Below, piece by piece: positions 26,482 to 39,177 of a stretch of DNA of 64,000 bases. The stretch is taken from NCBI GenBank assembly GCA_905250115.1, contig CAJNOI010000029.1, positions 699,632 to 763,631 on the forward strand, given 5' to 3'. How positions within the stretch are numbered: position 1 is the first letter of the stretch; each line of letters starts with the position of its first letter. A model generated the notes under the pieces. That model made no database searches. It was not told the DNA's origin and worked only from the letters and a program-made list of their open reading frames with translations. This stretch comes from Adineta steineri. Its lineage: Eukaryota; Rotifera; Eurotatoria; Adinetida; Adinetidae. The translations under genes were made by a program, and so were the position numbers.

Positions 26482-27547
26482 GTTAGGGATTAACAATAGA
26501 AACTTAATGCAATAGTTACAGAATAAAAATTTGGACCGGAAGCATTGGTAAAAAAAGATGGACTGTCAAAATAGAAAGATAGTTCAAGAGATGTCACAAG
26601 TAGACAATAATATGGTATAACATTAAATTTACTAATAATAGATTTTTATAATTTTCAACATAAGGTTTATTAATCTTGAATAAATATATTAATCAATAGT
26701 TCCGTTTATATATAGATTAGATATAAATAACAGTAAAATGGAATTAGTTTTTATAAATCACATAACTATTTATTCTCGATTTTTTTTCTCTCTATATGAT
26801 ATATTTTAACACATCATATAGTACAAAATTTTCAATCAAATGTGATTGAATAAATAAAACCTTGATTCTAACATAAATGTAATATATGATAAAAGATCTC
26901 TCGAAATGATAAGCAGATTTATTTCTTAATATCCGACACATATACTATAACGTATTTATGAGATATTGTAAGTAATTATCTAAAATCGCTGTATCTATAA
27001 CTCAAACCAACATTGTTCACTTGCAATTGATTTAATTTGATGATCTTAAACTACTATCGGAATTTTGTTTTAAATCGAGGGAACATTTTCAGTGTTTTCT
27101 CTCGAATAGTGAAGGCTACAGGGCTGTAGCTGTCTTGGCTAAAAAGCTATAAGCATTTTGTCCGAATTCCGATAGTACTTAGTTTGTACGTTTACTCTTG
27201 ATGGTCATATGTCAAATAGTGACTTAGTGGATTTAGCAATAAAAAAAAATTCGAGAATATGTATACGAAAAAAAAAGAAAGAGTAAACTGTTTGTCAATT
27301 CCTATTGTTAATATATAGAATTAGATCTTCACTATTTCACTTCTTGTAATGTATTGTATGTCAATAATTCTAGTTGATTTTTTGTTATTTTTAATAGGAG
27401 AAAAAACATGACAGGGGAAAAGTTTAACGTTCTTGTGAAAATAAACTCGAAAAAGTATATCTCCTTGTTCTTTGTTACAAAAAAAAGAAAAAATTTATAA
27501 ATAAAATCACATAGATATATAATATATATATATATATATATTTCTCC
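26482..27547. other. Spacer between ANKMY2 start and the low-complexity gene stop
   Basis: AT-rich, with no supportable coding frame. Holds the TA-flanked inverted-repeat element at 27054-27175 and an (AT)n tract near 27518-27541. Confidence 0.5.
27054..27175. mobile_element. Tc1/mariner-like MITE, 122 bp, TA-flanked
   Basis: The ends are CTATCGGAATT and its exact reverse complement AATTCCGATAG, each bordered by TA (27052-27053 and 27176-27177), as expected for Tc1/mariner-type insertion. A secondary small palindrome (CTACAGGGCTGTAG) lies inside. No coding capacity. Confidence 0.7.
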
Positions 27548-29254
27548 TTATAATAAGGATCTATATGGATTTTGATCGATAATCTTGGGTGGCGATAATA
27601 AAGATGTTGGACGATTTTCAGCAACATCAAGAATTCTTTCATAGAGAGCAATAGTTTCAGGAGATAAACCAGCATTTAAAAGACGTTGTTCTAATCCAAT
27701 ATTATGTTTAACAAGTAATTTTTGATTATGTGTTGGAGTTACAACAGGTAAAGTTATACGTAATGGTATACTAGCATATGCTTGTGCAAGACGTGGTATA
27801 TCAGTAATATGATTTGATGCGATATTATACCAATGCGTATTTGGTTTGAGTGCAAGTGAAAACGTATTTCCAGGTTTAGATGAAATATTCAATACATTTC
27901 TCAGATTCAAAGCATTATTGATAATATTAATATTATTATTATTCGCTATTATTGATTGTTGTTGTCGATAGTTTGATAAATTCTACAAATAAAAAGATAT
28001 TATTGTTTCTCAATACTATCTCCTCTAGTATAATTACCTCATTTTGTGTTGAAATGGTTTTAACTGGAATTTTTGTAATATGTGTTGATGGTATTGCTGG
28101 AAATTGTTGTTTACGAAATTGAGCGTATGGGATCATCTGTTGTTGTTGTTGTTGTGGCGGTTGATAAGTGGTACCATTGATAGCAAGTGATGTTCTCATT
28201 GCAATAGGTATTGTCTTCGGACTAAAATGCATCCTTTTAAGAAATGGACGAAAAGCACTATGACTTCCACCACCAATGTGTACTGTTGTATTTGGTTGAG
28301 GTATTTGTTTCTGTGATTTATTAGCATTTGATGATGTATTTTTTTCATTCTTATCCGTAGATGATGGAATTGAAGCTTTTGAATTTGGCAAAGATAATGT
28401 TGGATTAGTATTATTCGTCGATATTGATTGAGATACTGTTGTATTTTGAGAATCACTCATAGAATTTGATTGCTCTTGTGATGAAAGTTGTGAAAGAATA
28501 CTAGCAGTTTGATTACTTGATGTAGAGGGATTGCTTGTTGTTTGAATAGGTGTCATCGGTGGTAATGGTGCAAAAGAAACTACAATAAAACAAAAAATCG
28601 AAATTAAATTTTTTTCTATTAGAAGCTGTTAAATATACCTTTAAAATTACTCTTCCTTGATTTCATTGTACCCATTGTTGAAGTAGATATTGATTGTGTT
28701 AATATCGATTGTGATTGATTCGCCATCATTTTTGGAGCTGATGGTGTTGACATTGGTGTTGTAGATGTATCTGGTGATGATGAATCAGTTGGTGTTAAAC
28801 CAATTCGTTTTAAATCATTAGCAGTAATAATTGTTAAAACTATCGAATGTGGTTTTGATTGAATATTTTCTTTGTTTCTATGTGAATTATATATTTGAGG
28901 AGTTTTTAAATGAGATATTGTTTTCGATGATAAATTTTTATTAGAAGAATTTATTACATTTCTTCGATTTATTATCATCGTTGTTGTCTTTCCAGGATGT
29001 ATAAAACGTTTCGATCCATCACGAAAACGTACTTCTATCGGAGGTTTATGTTGATTTCCAGTCGCTGCTCGTTGCTTATAAAAATTGACTGGCGGTATTG
29101 AACGAGCACTAATAAGACCATTAATAGTCCCTTGTGTATTGTATATATGATTATGTAGTGGATGATGCATACTAACGAGCGATGTATTAAAACTACCTGA
29201 CTCCTCATAAATTGTTTCTAGAGGAGCATTAGGTTGAGGTTTTAACACTACCAT
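27548..29254 (-). CDS. Unrecognised Ser/Thr/Asn/Gln-rich protein, three exons
   Basis: Three exons, 29254-28639, 28579-28038 and 27982-27548, join in frame to 530 residues. Most of it is low complexity: Ser/Thr-rich central part (SQSILTQSISTSTMGTM), a Q5 run after QPP, and Asn runs near the start of exon 3. Segments with more ordered composition are EVRFRDGSKRFIHPGKTTTM near residue 75 and a C-terminal block (RLAQAYASIPLRITLPVVTP; GLEQRLLNAGLSPETIALYE) that looks helical. No membrane segment, signal peptide or zinc-binding motif. I do not recognise the family; a disordered scaffold or regulatory protein is likely. The start is the first Met, just downstream of a short AT repeat. Confidence 0.7.
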
Positions 29255-31467
29255 TATAATGTATATATATATCGAAGGAAAATAGATGACAACTTAAAGT
29301 TGTCGATCACTTATATATTTTTGATTAATTCATTATATTTATCATTCAATTAATTTCCTTTATTATAAGAAATTTATTTGTTATTAATATAAAAATCATC
29401 AAATCATTGTTCACTTTATTATTTTGTTAATAATTACTTGATTGCTAATATTTTCTATGATGATATTGATATTATTACTAAAAATAAAGAAAATAAGTGA
29501 ATGAACGTTATTACTAATGTTCAAAAAAATCGAAAAATCCTATCAATTCTATTTATTTTGACGATTTAATAATTTATAGACAAAATACTTTAATCTACAT
29601 AGCTGACACTTCACAACGCCTTTTATAATAGATACTTCTCTCTTCCCTCAGCGTTAACTAAAACAAACTTTAAAAAATGAACAAAAAGAAAAGAAACTAG
29701 ATATCAGTAAACGATAATTACAACTTGCCCTTACTCACCATTTACCTTCAAATAAGCGTTAGATATACACATTTTGTGATAAAATAGGCCCCGTGTCTCA
29801 CTTCTTTCTCGTTCTCTATTCTCATACTCACACTATCAACGTCGGCTGCTTGAATGACAAGATCAATATCTATATAATGAATGAACACAAACAAAGAAGA
29901 ATGATTGGAAAGTAAAACCTCTGACAAAAAAAAACAGTATATTTATCCGTTTAATGCTCCTCGTATTTGGCCTATACAAATCATATATGTAAACACTCGC
30001 TATACAGAAATCCTTCATTATCGTCTATCTTTCGATTTTTTTTTCTTCATTGTAACAACAAGGGTTTTTTTTCTCTCACTCTCATGGTCATATCTATAAC
30101 ACAAAATAATGACTTGTTCTTGATTATAATTTGATTTGATTGCACCATTAAAAATGATTATATATATAAAGTAATGAAAAAAAAGAGTAACGTTGTCCTC
30201 CTTACAATCTAAATAATATGTATATACATATATATATCTATTAACACTTAATCGTATGATAATGATTCGCCTCTCTCTGTCTCTCACTTATTAAAAGAAA
30301 AGATGATAATAGTCATTTTCATTCTTAACGGTATATCACACTTTTTTTGTTTGAAGTATGACTTAGTTCATTAGAGTGAATATATGAAAGAGTTCTATTG
30401 CAAAAAATAATAAATATATTTTATTCTTTTAAAAAACTATCATACATTTTTTTCGTCCTTGTGATTTCTATCGAAATTAAAGTTTAGTATAACTCGTTGA
30501 GATATTAATAATACATTAACCTTGGACTTTTTTTTGTATACCAATGGATCTGTTTTTATTATCATAGACTATTTTTTGTATCGTTCTTGTTTACACCTAT
30601 CTAGTACAGCTATACTTACAATAATCATATAGGTATGCAGCTAGGCTAGTACACATTTAATACCTATAGACAGTAGTCATACATTTACTTACGTAGTGGA
30701 TAAAAATTTCCATGAAAACAAAAAAAGAGATAAGACCTTACCTTTATATATACTTCACTTAATTCAATACGAAATAAACGTTAGGTTATTAAGTCGAGAA
30801 ACGAACTCAGATAGACAAAATATAATTCATGTAAGTCAAAATTTGTATTTATCACAAAATCTATGTATATATATATATATTGACTTAATTCTGTCCTTGT
30901 ATTTGCTATACTTAATTAAGGGAATGATTTATGTTTATTTACTTCGATAATATCTGATAGCTTAGTTTTTCAAATTATCTAAATAACTAATTAGGTTATG
31001 ATATATTTCAAGTTCACATCATTGTAAATAACTAAATATTATTTGAATACGTCTTTATTTTTATTGATAATCGAATAGAACACTTATTGGATGATACATT
31101 TGATTATACGAAGCAGGATTTTTTGCGAATTATTAATGGATATAAGCGTATCAAATGGTGAGAAGTAATTTACTTTTGAATGATGATGACTCATCCTTTT
31201 TTTATTGACTATTATTAATGATCAATTTATATGTACTAATTTCCTTTTTTCTCTTTATTATACATCAATCGAATGAATAAAATTAGAAAAGTATATCTAA
31301 TAAATTAAAGATATTAATAAAATAGCATCGATCTAATTCAGTTAAAAAGATATAAATATTTCCTCTTTGAATTACAATGATCAAGGTTGTATTTATATTT
31401 ATTTTCATATAATTTACTGAAATGATTTATGTCTATTTGTTGTTTTTATATTATTTATTTTTTATAA
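29255..31467. other. Long AT-rich spacer, no gene seen
   Basis: About 2.2 kb with short AT microsatellites (30221-30240, 30868-30880) and pyrimidine-rich tracts. Short open frames are of low complexity. It should contain the promoter of the upstream low-complexity gene and the 3' end of the TLC-domain gene. Confidence 0.5.
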
Positions 31468-32289
31468 TTAACTAGGTAATAAAATATGATTATCAGTCAT
31501 TAAGATTTTATCTTCTGATTGTTTTTCTCGTTTATTTTTTGATTTTTTCTTGAATTGACTTTTCAATAGACGATAAAGAAGAATCACATTTAAAAATCCC
31601 ATAGACGAAACAATCGTAACAGTATATGCTTTTATAACTGGATGAACACGTTCTCCTTGAATATATAATGCACGTAAACCAACATAAACAATACCAAAAC
31701 GAAATAAAATAAATGTTAAATAATTCCCAATATCAATAAATATTTTAAGAAGATGATTATGATAAGCCGATTTAAATATTGGTGGATACCAACGTATAAC
31801 TCGTCGAGCATGTAAAAATATACTATTTACTTCAATTGAAAGACCATATATAGCATAACCAACATTACGTGTATAATAAAGTACATGTGATAAAAATGAA
31901 ATAACAATAAGATGATGAATTAAAATCGGAAATACAGAATCTGTTGAATTTTGTAAACAATCAACAAAATCATATATAAAATAACCCGTACTAAATGCAA
32001 GTATAGCATAATTAAAATGATTAGAATGTGATAATGGATCTTGAAAAATTCCAGGTGCACATATAATACCAATTAATATTAATGCTGAACAAATACATGC
32101 ATGAATAAAACTAAGTAAAGTATTTTGATGTAACCAGTGAATTTTTTTGTTTTTATTCTTACCATTTAATTTTTGATTGCATATAGTAAAAAAATAAAAT
32201 GTTAATATTATATAGAATATCATCCAAATAGGAGATATGGGTTCATATGGAAAAAGATCTGATTCATCAAAATAAATTTTTGTATGCAT
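31468..32289 (-). CDS. TLC-domain membrane protein, TLCD1/TLCD2-like, single exon
   Basis: A 273-residue multi-pass membrane protein in one uninterrupted exon. TLC motifs visible are LHQNTLLSFIHACICSALIL (first conserved helix), STGYFIYDFVDCL, the HH of PILIHHLIVISFLSH, and EVNSIFLHARRVI. About six further hydrophobic helices are apparent, with a strongly basic C-terminal tail (LKSQFKKKSKNKREKQ). TLCD1/2 influence the fatty-acid saturation of membrane phospholipids in animals, whereas ceramide synthases of the broader TLC group carry a Lag1 motif that I do not see here. The best fit is therefore TLCD1/2. Lack of introns in an intron-dense region could mean a retroposed copy, but this is not proven. 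Confidence 0.8.
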   Translation of the reverse strand: MHTKIYFDESDLFPYEPISPIWMIFYIILTFYFFTICNQKLNGKNKNKKIHWLHQNTLLSFIHACICSALILIGIICAPGIFQDPLSHSNHFNYAILAFSTGYFIYDFVDCLQNSTDSVFPILIHHLIVISFLSHVLYYTRNVGYAIYGLSIEVNSIFLHARRVIRWYPPIFKSAYHNHLLKIFIDIGNYLTFILFRFGIVYVGLRALYIQGERVHPVIKAYTVTIVSSMGFLNVILLYRLLKSQFKKKSKNKREKQSEDKILMTDNHILLPS

Positions 32290-33672
32290 GTTCGTATGTG
32301 TGAAATGTAATGGATTTGCTCACGTTTTGTTTAAAATAAGTAGTAACGATATGACACATAGATTGTTTTGTCAACCACATCAAGTTTTACATTGTTGACA
32401 ATATGTGCTTAGCAACAACATTCGTTTTCAAGTTTTTTTTGCGTTTCTTTTCAATTGCTGCAAGAAAAGAAGAGAACATTTTAAAAAGAATTATGAGTAA
32501 ACAATCAAATCGTTGATATTAACTTAATGATTAATAATGTTTGTAGTATAGAACTTTTAAATATTGCACTCGATAACACTATTGCGTTCATTTAAAATGC
32601 AAAATTTTATTATGGGAGATTTATATGTATTCTTCTGATATACTTTATCAAGTATCATGACTTTTTAAATTCATCTTGTTGCATTTGAAGTACGAATATA
32701 AGAGTTATTTTGAAACTATGACTCATAAATGTAAGAGTAGTTATCTTTAGGGTAAACAAAAGGAGAATTTAATTTTTAAGCTTCATTGAATAGTATTACT
32801 CATGCATAAACATATCGGAATAAGTATCTATTGCGCCAAATAATATGATTATAGAATGATAGGTGTTATAGAGCTGAAATACAAATAAAGATATCTTGGC
32901 TTACTATTTTTTTTTGAAAGTAAAGGTAGATCTTCAAGCGTTATTAGTGAAGCACTATAAAATCAAAAGTAACATATATTCTACAATGAAATTTTTTACT
33001 ATGTAAGTAAATAATTACTATTTGAAGGCTCTCATGATATTCATGACAGTAATATAGGATTAATTGTCAATTTATTTTTAAATAATAACTAATATACTTA
33101 AGTTTTTTAAAATGTCGCATCTATATAATCTTGACCAGTAATACCTAAAAATTCAATAGAAACAATTTCATAGTTCATATTGTAGTCAATATTGGACTTT
33201 AGAAAAATTTTCCCATCAGTCTTTGTTTGTAACATTAACACAAATGTTGAAAGTTCACTCGAAACTAACTTTATATTTTTTTTGTATCTTGCCTATTTGA
33301 AATGCAGTTTCCCACATATGATACTAAATTTTATGCATGCATTTTTTTTNNNNNNNNNNNNNNNNNNNNNNNNNNNNNNNNNNNNNNNNNNNNNNNNNNN
33401 NNNNNNNNNNNNNNNNNNNNNNNNNNNNNNNNNNNNNNNNNNNNNNNNNTTTATCTTAATCAAAGACGTGATTTCAAATTTTCAGTTACGAAGCTCAATC
33501 TTCTTTTTCTATAGATGTCAATCGTTCACAATCATATTGAAAAATAGCGACAACTATTTGAAATATTTTTCTCATTCGATCGCTTGCTATTTCTGCGTCC
33601 TCACATACATTCCTTCCTTCTATCTAACATACATACTAAACCAAAGTTTAAAGTATCGATAAAAAAAAATAC
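32290..33672. other. Spacer between TLC-domain gene and TAF13, containing an assembly gap
   Basis: Divergent promoter region of about 1.4 kb: the TLC-domain gene reads left and TAF13 reads right. AT-rich with no coding frame, apart from artefactual frames running through the N stretch. Confidence 0.5.
33350..33449. other. Assembly gap, 100 N
   Basis: Exactly 100 N, a conventional placeholder for a gap of unknown size. A T8 homopolymer precedes it. Real distance between the TLC-domain gene and TAF13 is therefore unknown. Confidence 0.99.
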
Positions 33673-34233
33673 ATGGCTAGTAGTCAATCATCTAATGACA
33701 AACGTGTAAGTGATTGTTTTTATTGAAATAAAAAAGGCAAAAAACAAATCGATTATATCAATAGAACGATGCATCTGCTGCTCGGCCTTCGCCATCAGGT
33801 GGTGTAGGTGGTGATAATCAAACACGTAAACGTTTATTTTCGAAAGAACGTAATTATTATTATTATTCTATCTTTAAATAACAAAAACAATCATTGAAAT
33901 TTAGTTCGTAATATGATGTATGGTTTCGGTGACGATCCACAACCATATGCTGAATCAGTAGAATTACTAGAAGATCTTGTTCTACAATATATTACGGATA
34001 TGGTAATAGATCAGAAGATTTTTGTTTTGTTTTATTCAAAATTTTCTTTTTAGACATTAAAAGCATCTGAAATTGGTAGTAACAAACAAGGTCGTATTGT
34101 TGTTAATGATATTCTTTATTTACTTCGACATGATGCAAGAAAATATGCACGTGTTAAAGAACTTTTATCTATGAATGAAGAATTAAAACGAGCTCGAAAA
34201 GCCTTTGATGAACCATCAAAGGGTCTTGAATAA
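33673..34233 (+). CDS. TAF13: TFIID subunit 13 (histone-fold protein)
   Basis: General transcription factor TFIID subunit that pairs with TAF11 through a histone fold. Four exons, 33673-33705, 33765-33849, 33905-34002 and 34054-34233, give 131 residues. The histone fold begins RKRLFSKELRNMMYGFGDDP and continues through LEDLVLQYITDMTLKASEIG and VVNDILYLLRHDARKYARVK to the family end block MNEELKRARKAFDE. The N-terminal 30 residues are Ser/Gly-rich and not conserved. The stop lies 48 bp before the DNAJC25 start on the same strand, which suggests an operon. Confidence 0.96.
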
Positions 34234-34249
34234 TTTGTAAATAAATAAT

Positions 34250-34274
34250 TTCTTTCTTTCTTTTGTTCTTTCAG
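34250..34274 (+). promoter_or_regulatory. Candidate trans-splice acceptor between TAF13 and DNAJC25
   Basis: A pyrimidine-rich tract (TTTCTTTCTTTCTTTTG...TTTCAG) ends in AG at 34273-34274, 7 bp before the DNAJC25 ATG and 40 bp after the TAF13 stop. No room is left for an independent promoter. Bdelloid rotifers are known to use spliced-leader trans-splicing, so this fits an operon acceptor. It could instead be the acceptor of a cis-intron inside a bicistronic transcript. Confidence 0.55.
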
Positions 34275-34281
34275 ATAAAAT

Positions 34282-35845
<1,564 letters not shown>

Positions 35846-36075
35846 TTCTTACTTCACGTTTACTTTTTTATAGTCAGATTTTTGGTTTTTTTTCTTTTTT
35901 TAAATTAATTCTTTTAATATAAACAAAAGATATATATATTTATATAAAATTTACAATCGGCAAATAGATGATCAGATATCTAAAGACTACACCAAGAAAA
36001 AAAAAGAAAAAAAACAGCATCGCCCACTGTATAACGACTTAAGATATATATATATATATATACAGAAAAAAAAAA

Positions 36076-38732
36076 TTAATTACTACTAATATTGGTCGTT
36101 TGTTTAATATCATTTTCAATGGTTATTGTATTTATATTTCGTTTCAATGACGTTATTTGTCTATCAGTACCATATGCAACAGACATATTTGTCTCTAGAT
36201 TAAGTGATTTTTTAACTTGACATCGATTGAGTATATCATTTAAACGCGTATCTTCACTTGATATAACATGGCTAAAAAACATAAGATAAGTTTTTAAAGT
36301 GAATTCTTTTGTTTTTCTAAATAATATTTACTCTCGTTTTAAATGTTGTCTCATTAACATACGAGATTTACAACCAACTGTACAAAAACAACATACATAT
36401 GTATCAAAATCTTGATGATAAACCATATGTGATGTTAATTTATCTTTACGAAAAAAGAAACGACCACAAATATTGCAACCATATCGAACTTGTCTATCAT
36501 GTATTGAAGTTTTATGACGAACCATTGTATGAACACTACTAAATACTTTATTACCTATTGATAGAAATTCATTAAATATAATAATAGAAAAATACAAAAA
36601 AATATTTTACATATCGGACATGCTGCTTTTGTATCAAATCGAGCAGTAATTCCTTCATCCTAAGAAGAAGAAAAAAACGTAAGAAATAAGCATAATAATT
36701 CGTATTTTCCTCATACCAAATCTTCTTGAAAAGAATCGAATAATGGTGAAACAGCTGATGATGGTGGAGACTCGGAATTCTCTAATGTCTAAATAAAAAT
36801 AAAGAATAGTATTGCTTTTCAAATTTATTCATATAGATAAAGATTCAGTACAATCACCTATCTTTTAACTAGCATAGAAAAGGTCAGATTATCAAAGCAG
36901 AACTTTAAAGACATCCTACAATTATAAGTATACTTACACTTCTTTCGAAGACATACAATTTATTTTTTATATGTTAATTGTCATAATTTTTGTCTACTAT
37001 ATATTTCTATTTTTAAACAGCGGAGACAAAAATAAGACTTATCAGAATTCACAAAAACAATGCTAAATTAAACATTGAATGTCATCACAACTCTAAGCAT
37101 TCTGGTCAATTCGAATGACGCACGATAACTCAACAGGTATTCAGATCATTATTTCTTTATAACCTGACGAAGAGAATTTAGTATGTACTTTGAAATTACA
37201 GATTGTAAGAATTACATTCGATTAAGAGTCAAAGGCTAATCTAACATTTCTTATGGCCTTCTTCACTGAGACAACATCTGGATAATGTTATATGTGAGTA
37301 AGTTCTCTACGAGTAATTTGATATTTCTAAGGTTACAATTATATACATGTAAGAATATGAAAATATTTGATGAGGTTATTTTTAACATTATCAATAGTAA
37401 AAAAAAGATTTTGAAATTAAATTAATATAAATAATAAATTAAAATTTTTCGCATAACATACATTAATTGTTGTATCAGATGTGCACATGCCATTATTTGC
37501 ATGTTCTTGTCCAAGTAAAAGACTATCAAATGTTTCATGACATTGAGTACATTTGAAATGAGTTGGTCCTGTTGGTGAACATGCTCTTGGATCAGTAAAT
37601 GCGACAAGCATTGGACGTCTATGAATAGTTGCAACTGTTTTACACATTTCTCCATCATGAATAAGAGCAGGTGTTGGTGATAATGGTTCATTACTAACTG
37701 GTTTAAGTGTTATCATTTGTTGCTGTTCTTGTCTATCATCATCATGATTATTTGTTGAATTTGTTAGAGTACTATTTGCAGTACTTGAAAGTGATGGTGT
37801 TGCCCATAAATCATTTGAATAAATAAAATTTGATATTGTAGTTTTATCTGGTGATAAAACAGCATCTATATCATCTATACATCTTGATTCATCACTTGAT
37901 AATTCAATATCACTTTCACCACGATTCGATTCTGCATTCATCAATTCTTGAAAAAGAAATCATTGAAAAAATAAAATAAAAATTCAATGAATTTAACCTG
38001 GACTATTTTCATAATTTTTCATATTCATTGTTGACCAAGGTACAATTAATGATGATGATGATGATGAATTCAATAATATTGATGCTGTTGGATGTAATAC
38101 ATCCATCATTGGCATACGTAATCGTTTTGAAAGTGATTCTTGTGATTGTTGTTGTTGTTGATGTTTCAGATCAGTCTTAAGTGAAAGCATAGGTGTAGCA
38201 GGAGGAGAACTCGCATCGACATTTGTAGTTTCACGTATTGTTATCTCTGTTGAAAATGATCGACCACAAGGACATAAAAAACGTTGGCCATTATTAAATT
38301 TAGGTGATGTTGAATTTGAAGCTAAATTTTTTAATGTAAATGAAAATAATTGTCATAGAAAATTGATAATGAATATGAAACAAAATCGAATTTTAACTTT
38401 CTCCTTCAAATACATTCAATCTATTCTTTATTATAACTTTTATTATTCACAAATAATTATCTTTTATCTTTTAAAAAGTTTAAGAATAATCTCGATTATC
38501 TTCAAAGCGTATTATAGATTTTATACGTAATTTATCTTTTTGTTTTTTTCAAACAGCATCTAATCAATTGCCTTTTTTTTGTTTAATTAAGATAATAATA
38601 AAACTTACATAAAGTTGATCCTCGATATTTTAAAAGTATACCATCAAGCCATCTCATAAGTAAATCAATTTGATGAGTTTTAGTTTGTTCAATAGCTCTA
38701 TTAACAATTAATTGAACTTCCTCAAATTCCAT
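36076..38732 (-). CDS. C2H2 zinc-finger protein
   Basis: Putative DNA-binding regulator. About seven exons on the minus strand encode roughly 470 residues. The N-terminus MEFEEVQLIVNRAIEQTKTH forms a short helical region unlike BTB, KRAB or ZAD. Next come a partial finger-like CPCGRSF, a long disordered Ser/Asn/Gln-rich middle (Q5, S6 tracts) and a finger FKCTQCHETF...EHANNGMC that ends in C rather than H. Three clustered fingers follow: CPICNKVFSSVHTMVRHKTSIH, YGCNICGRFFFRKDKLTSHM plus VYH, and YVCCFC...MLMRQHLKREH. The long intron around 36790-37465 shows nothing coding. Orthologue not recognised. It shares a 445-bp divergent promoter with CK1. Confidence 0.82.
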
Positions 38733-39177
38733 ATTATGATTTATTAAGGCTAGAAATAAAAATAAAAAAATACTTTAATTTACAATTGTAACTTAAGTCA
38801 TCATGACATGTTTTTTTTTTCTTCTTTTTCTAATAAATAAAACAAACATCCAGCGCCACATATCGTCAAAATCATTTCTATATGTGGCGCTTCTTATTAT
38901 TGATTGGTTTTTATTTGATATACAAAGAAAGAAATAACATCAGTTGTTGCTCTACAAGTAGAAATGGAAAGAAAAGAGAGGACAATATGTTGATGATGGT
39001 TCAATGCACCCACACACATCAACTAAAGTTTTTTTTTCATTTTAGATTGTATTTTTTTGTTTCTTATTTAAAATAACCATTGTTCAAACAAAAAAATAAT
39101 GAATAATTGTCAATAAACAATATATCCGTAGTTGTAATTTTTTATTTATTCATCCATCTTTACTTGTAAACAACAAT
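38733..39177. promoter_or_regulatory. Bidirectional promoter between zinc-finger gene and CK1
   Basis: Only 445 bp separate the two divergent start codons. The region contains a perfect 12-bp inverted repeat, AGCGCCACATAT (38852-38863) and ATATGTGGCGCT (38880-38891), spaced by 16 bp. This is the only GC-rich motif in the interval. It may be a paired transcription-factor site (core TGGCGC resembles E2F-type half sites) acting on both genes, or a small hairpin element. Confidence 0.55.

Noticed and set aside
30018-30287. 89-residue minus-strand frame
   Set aside because: Low complexity, overlapped by another frame on the other strand, no domain.
33192-33662. Plus-strand frame running through the N gap
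   Set aside because: Artefact of 100 undetermined bases.
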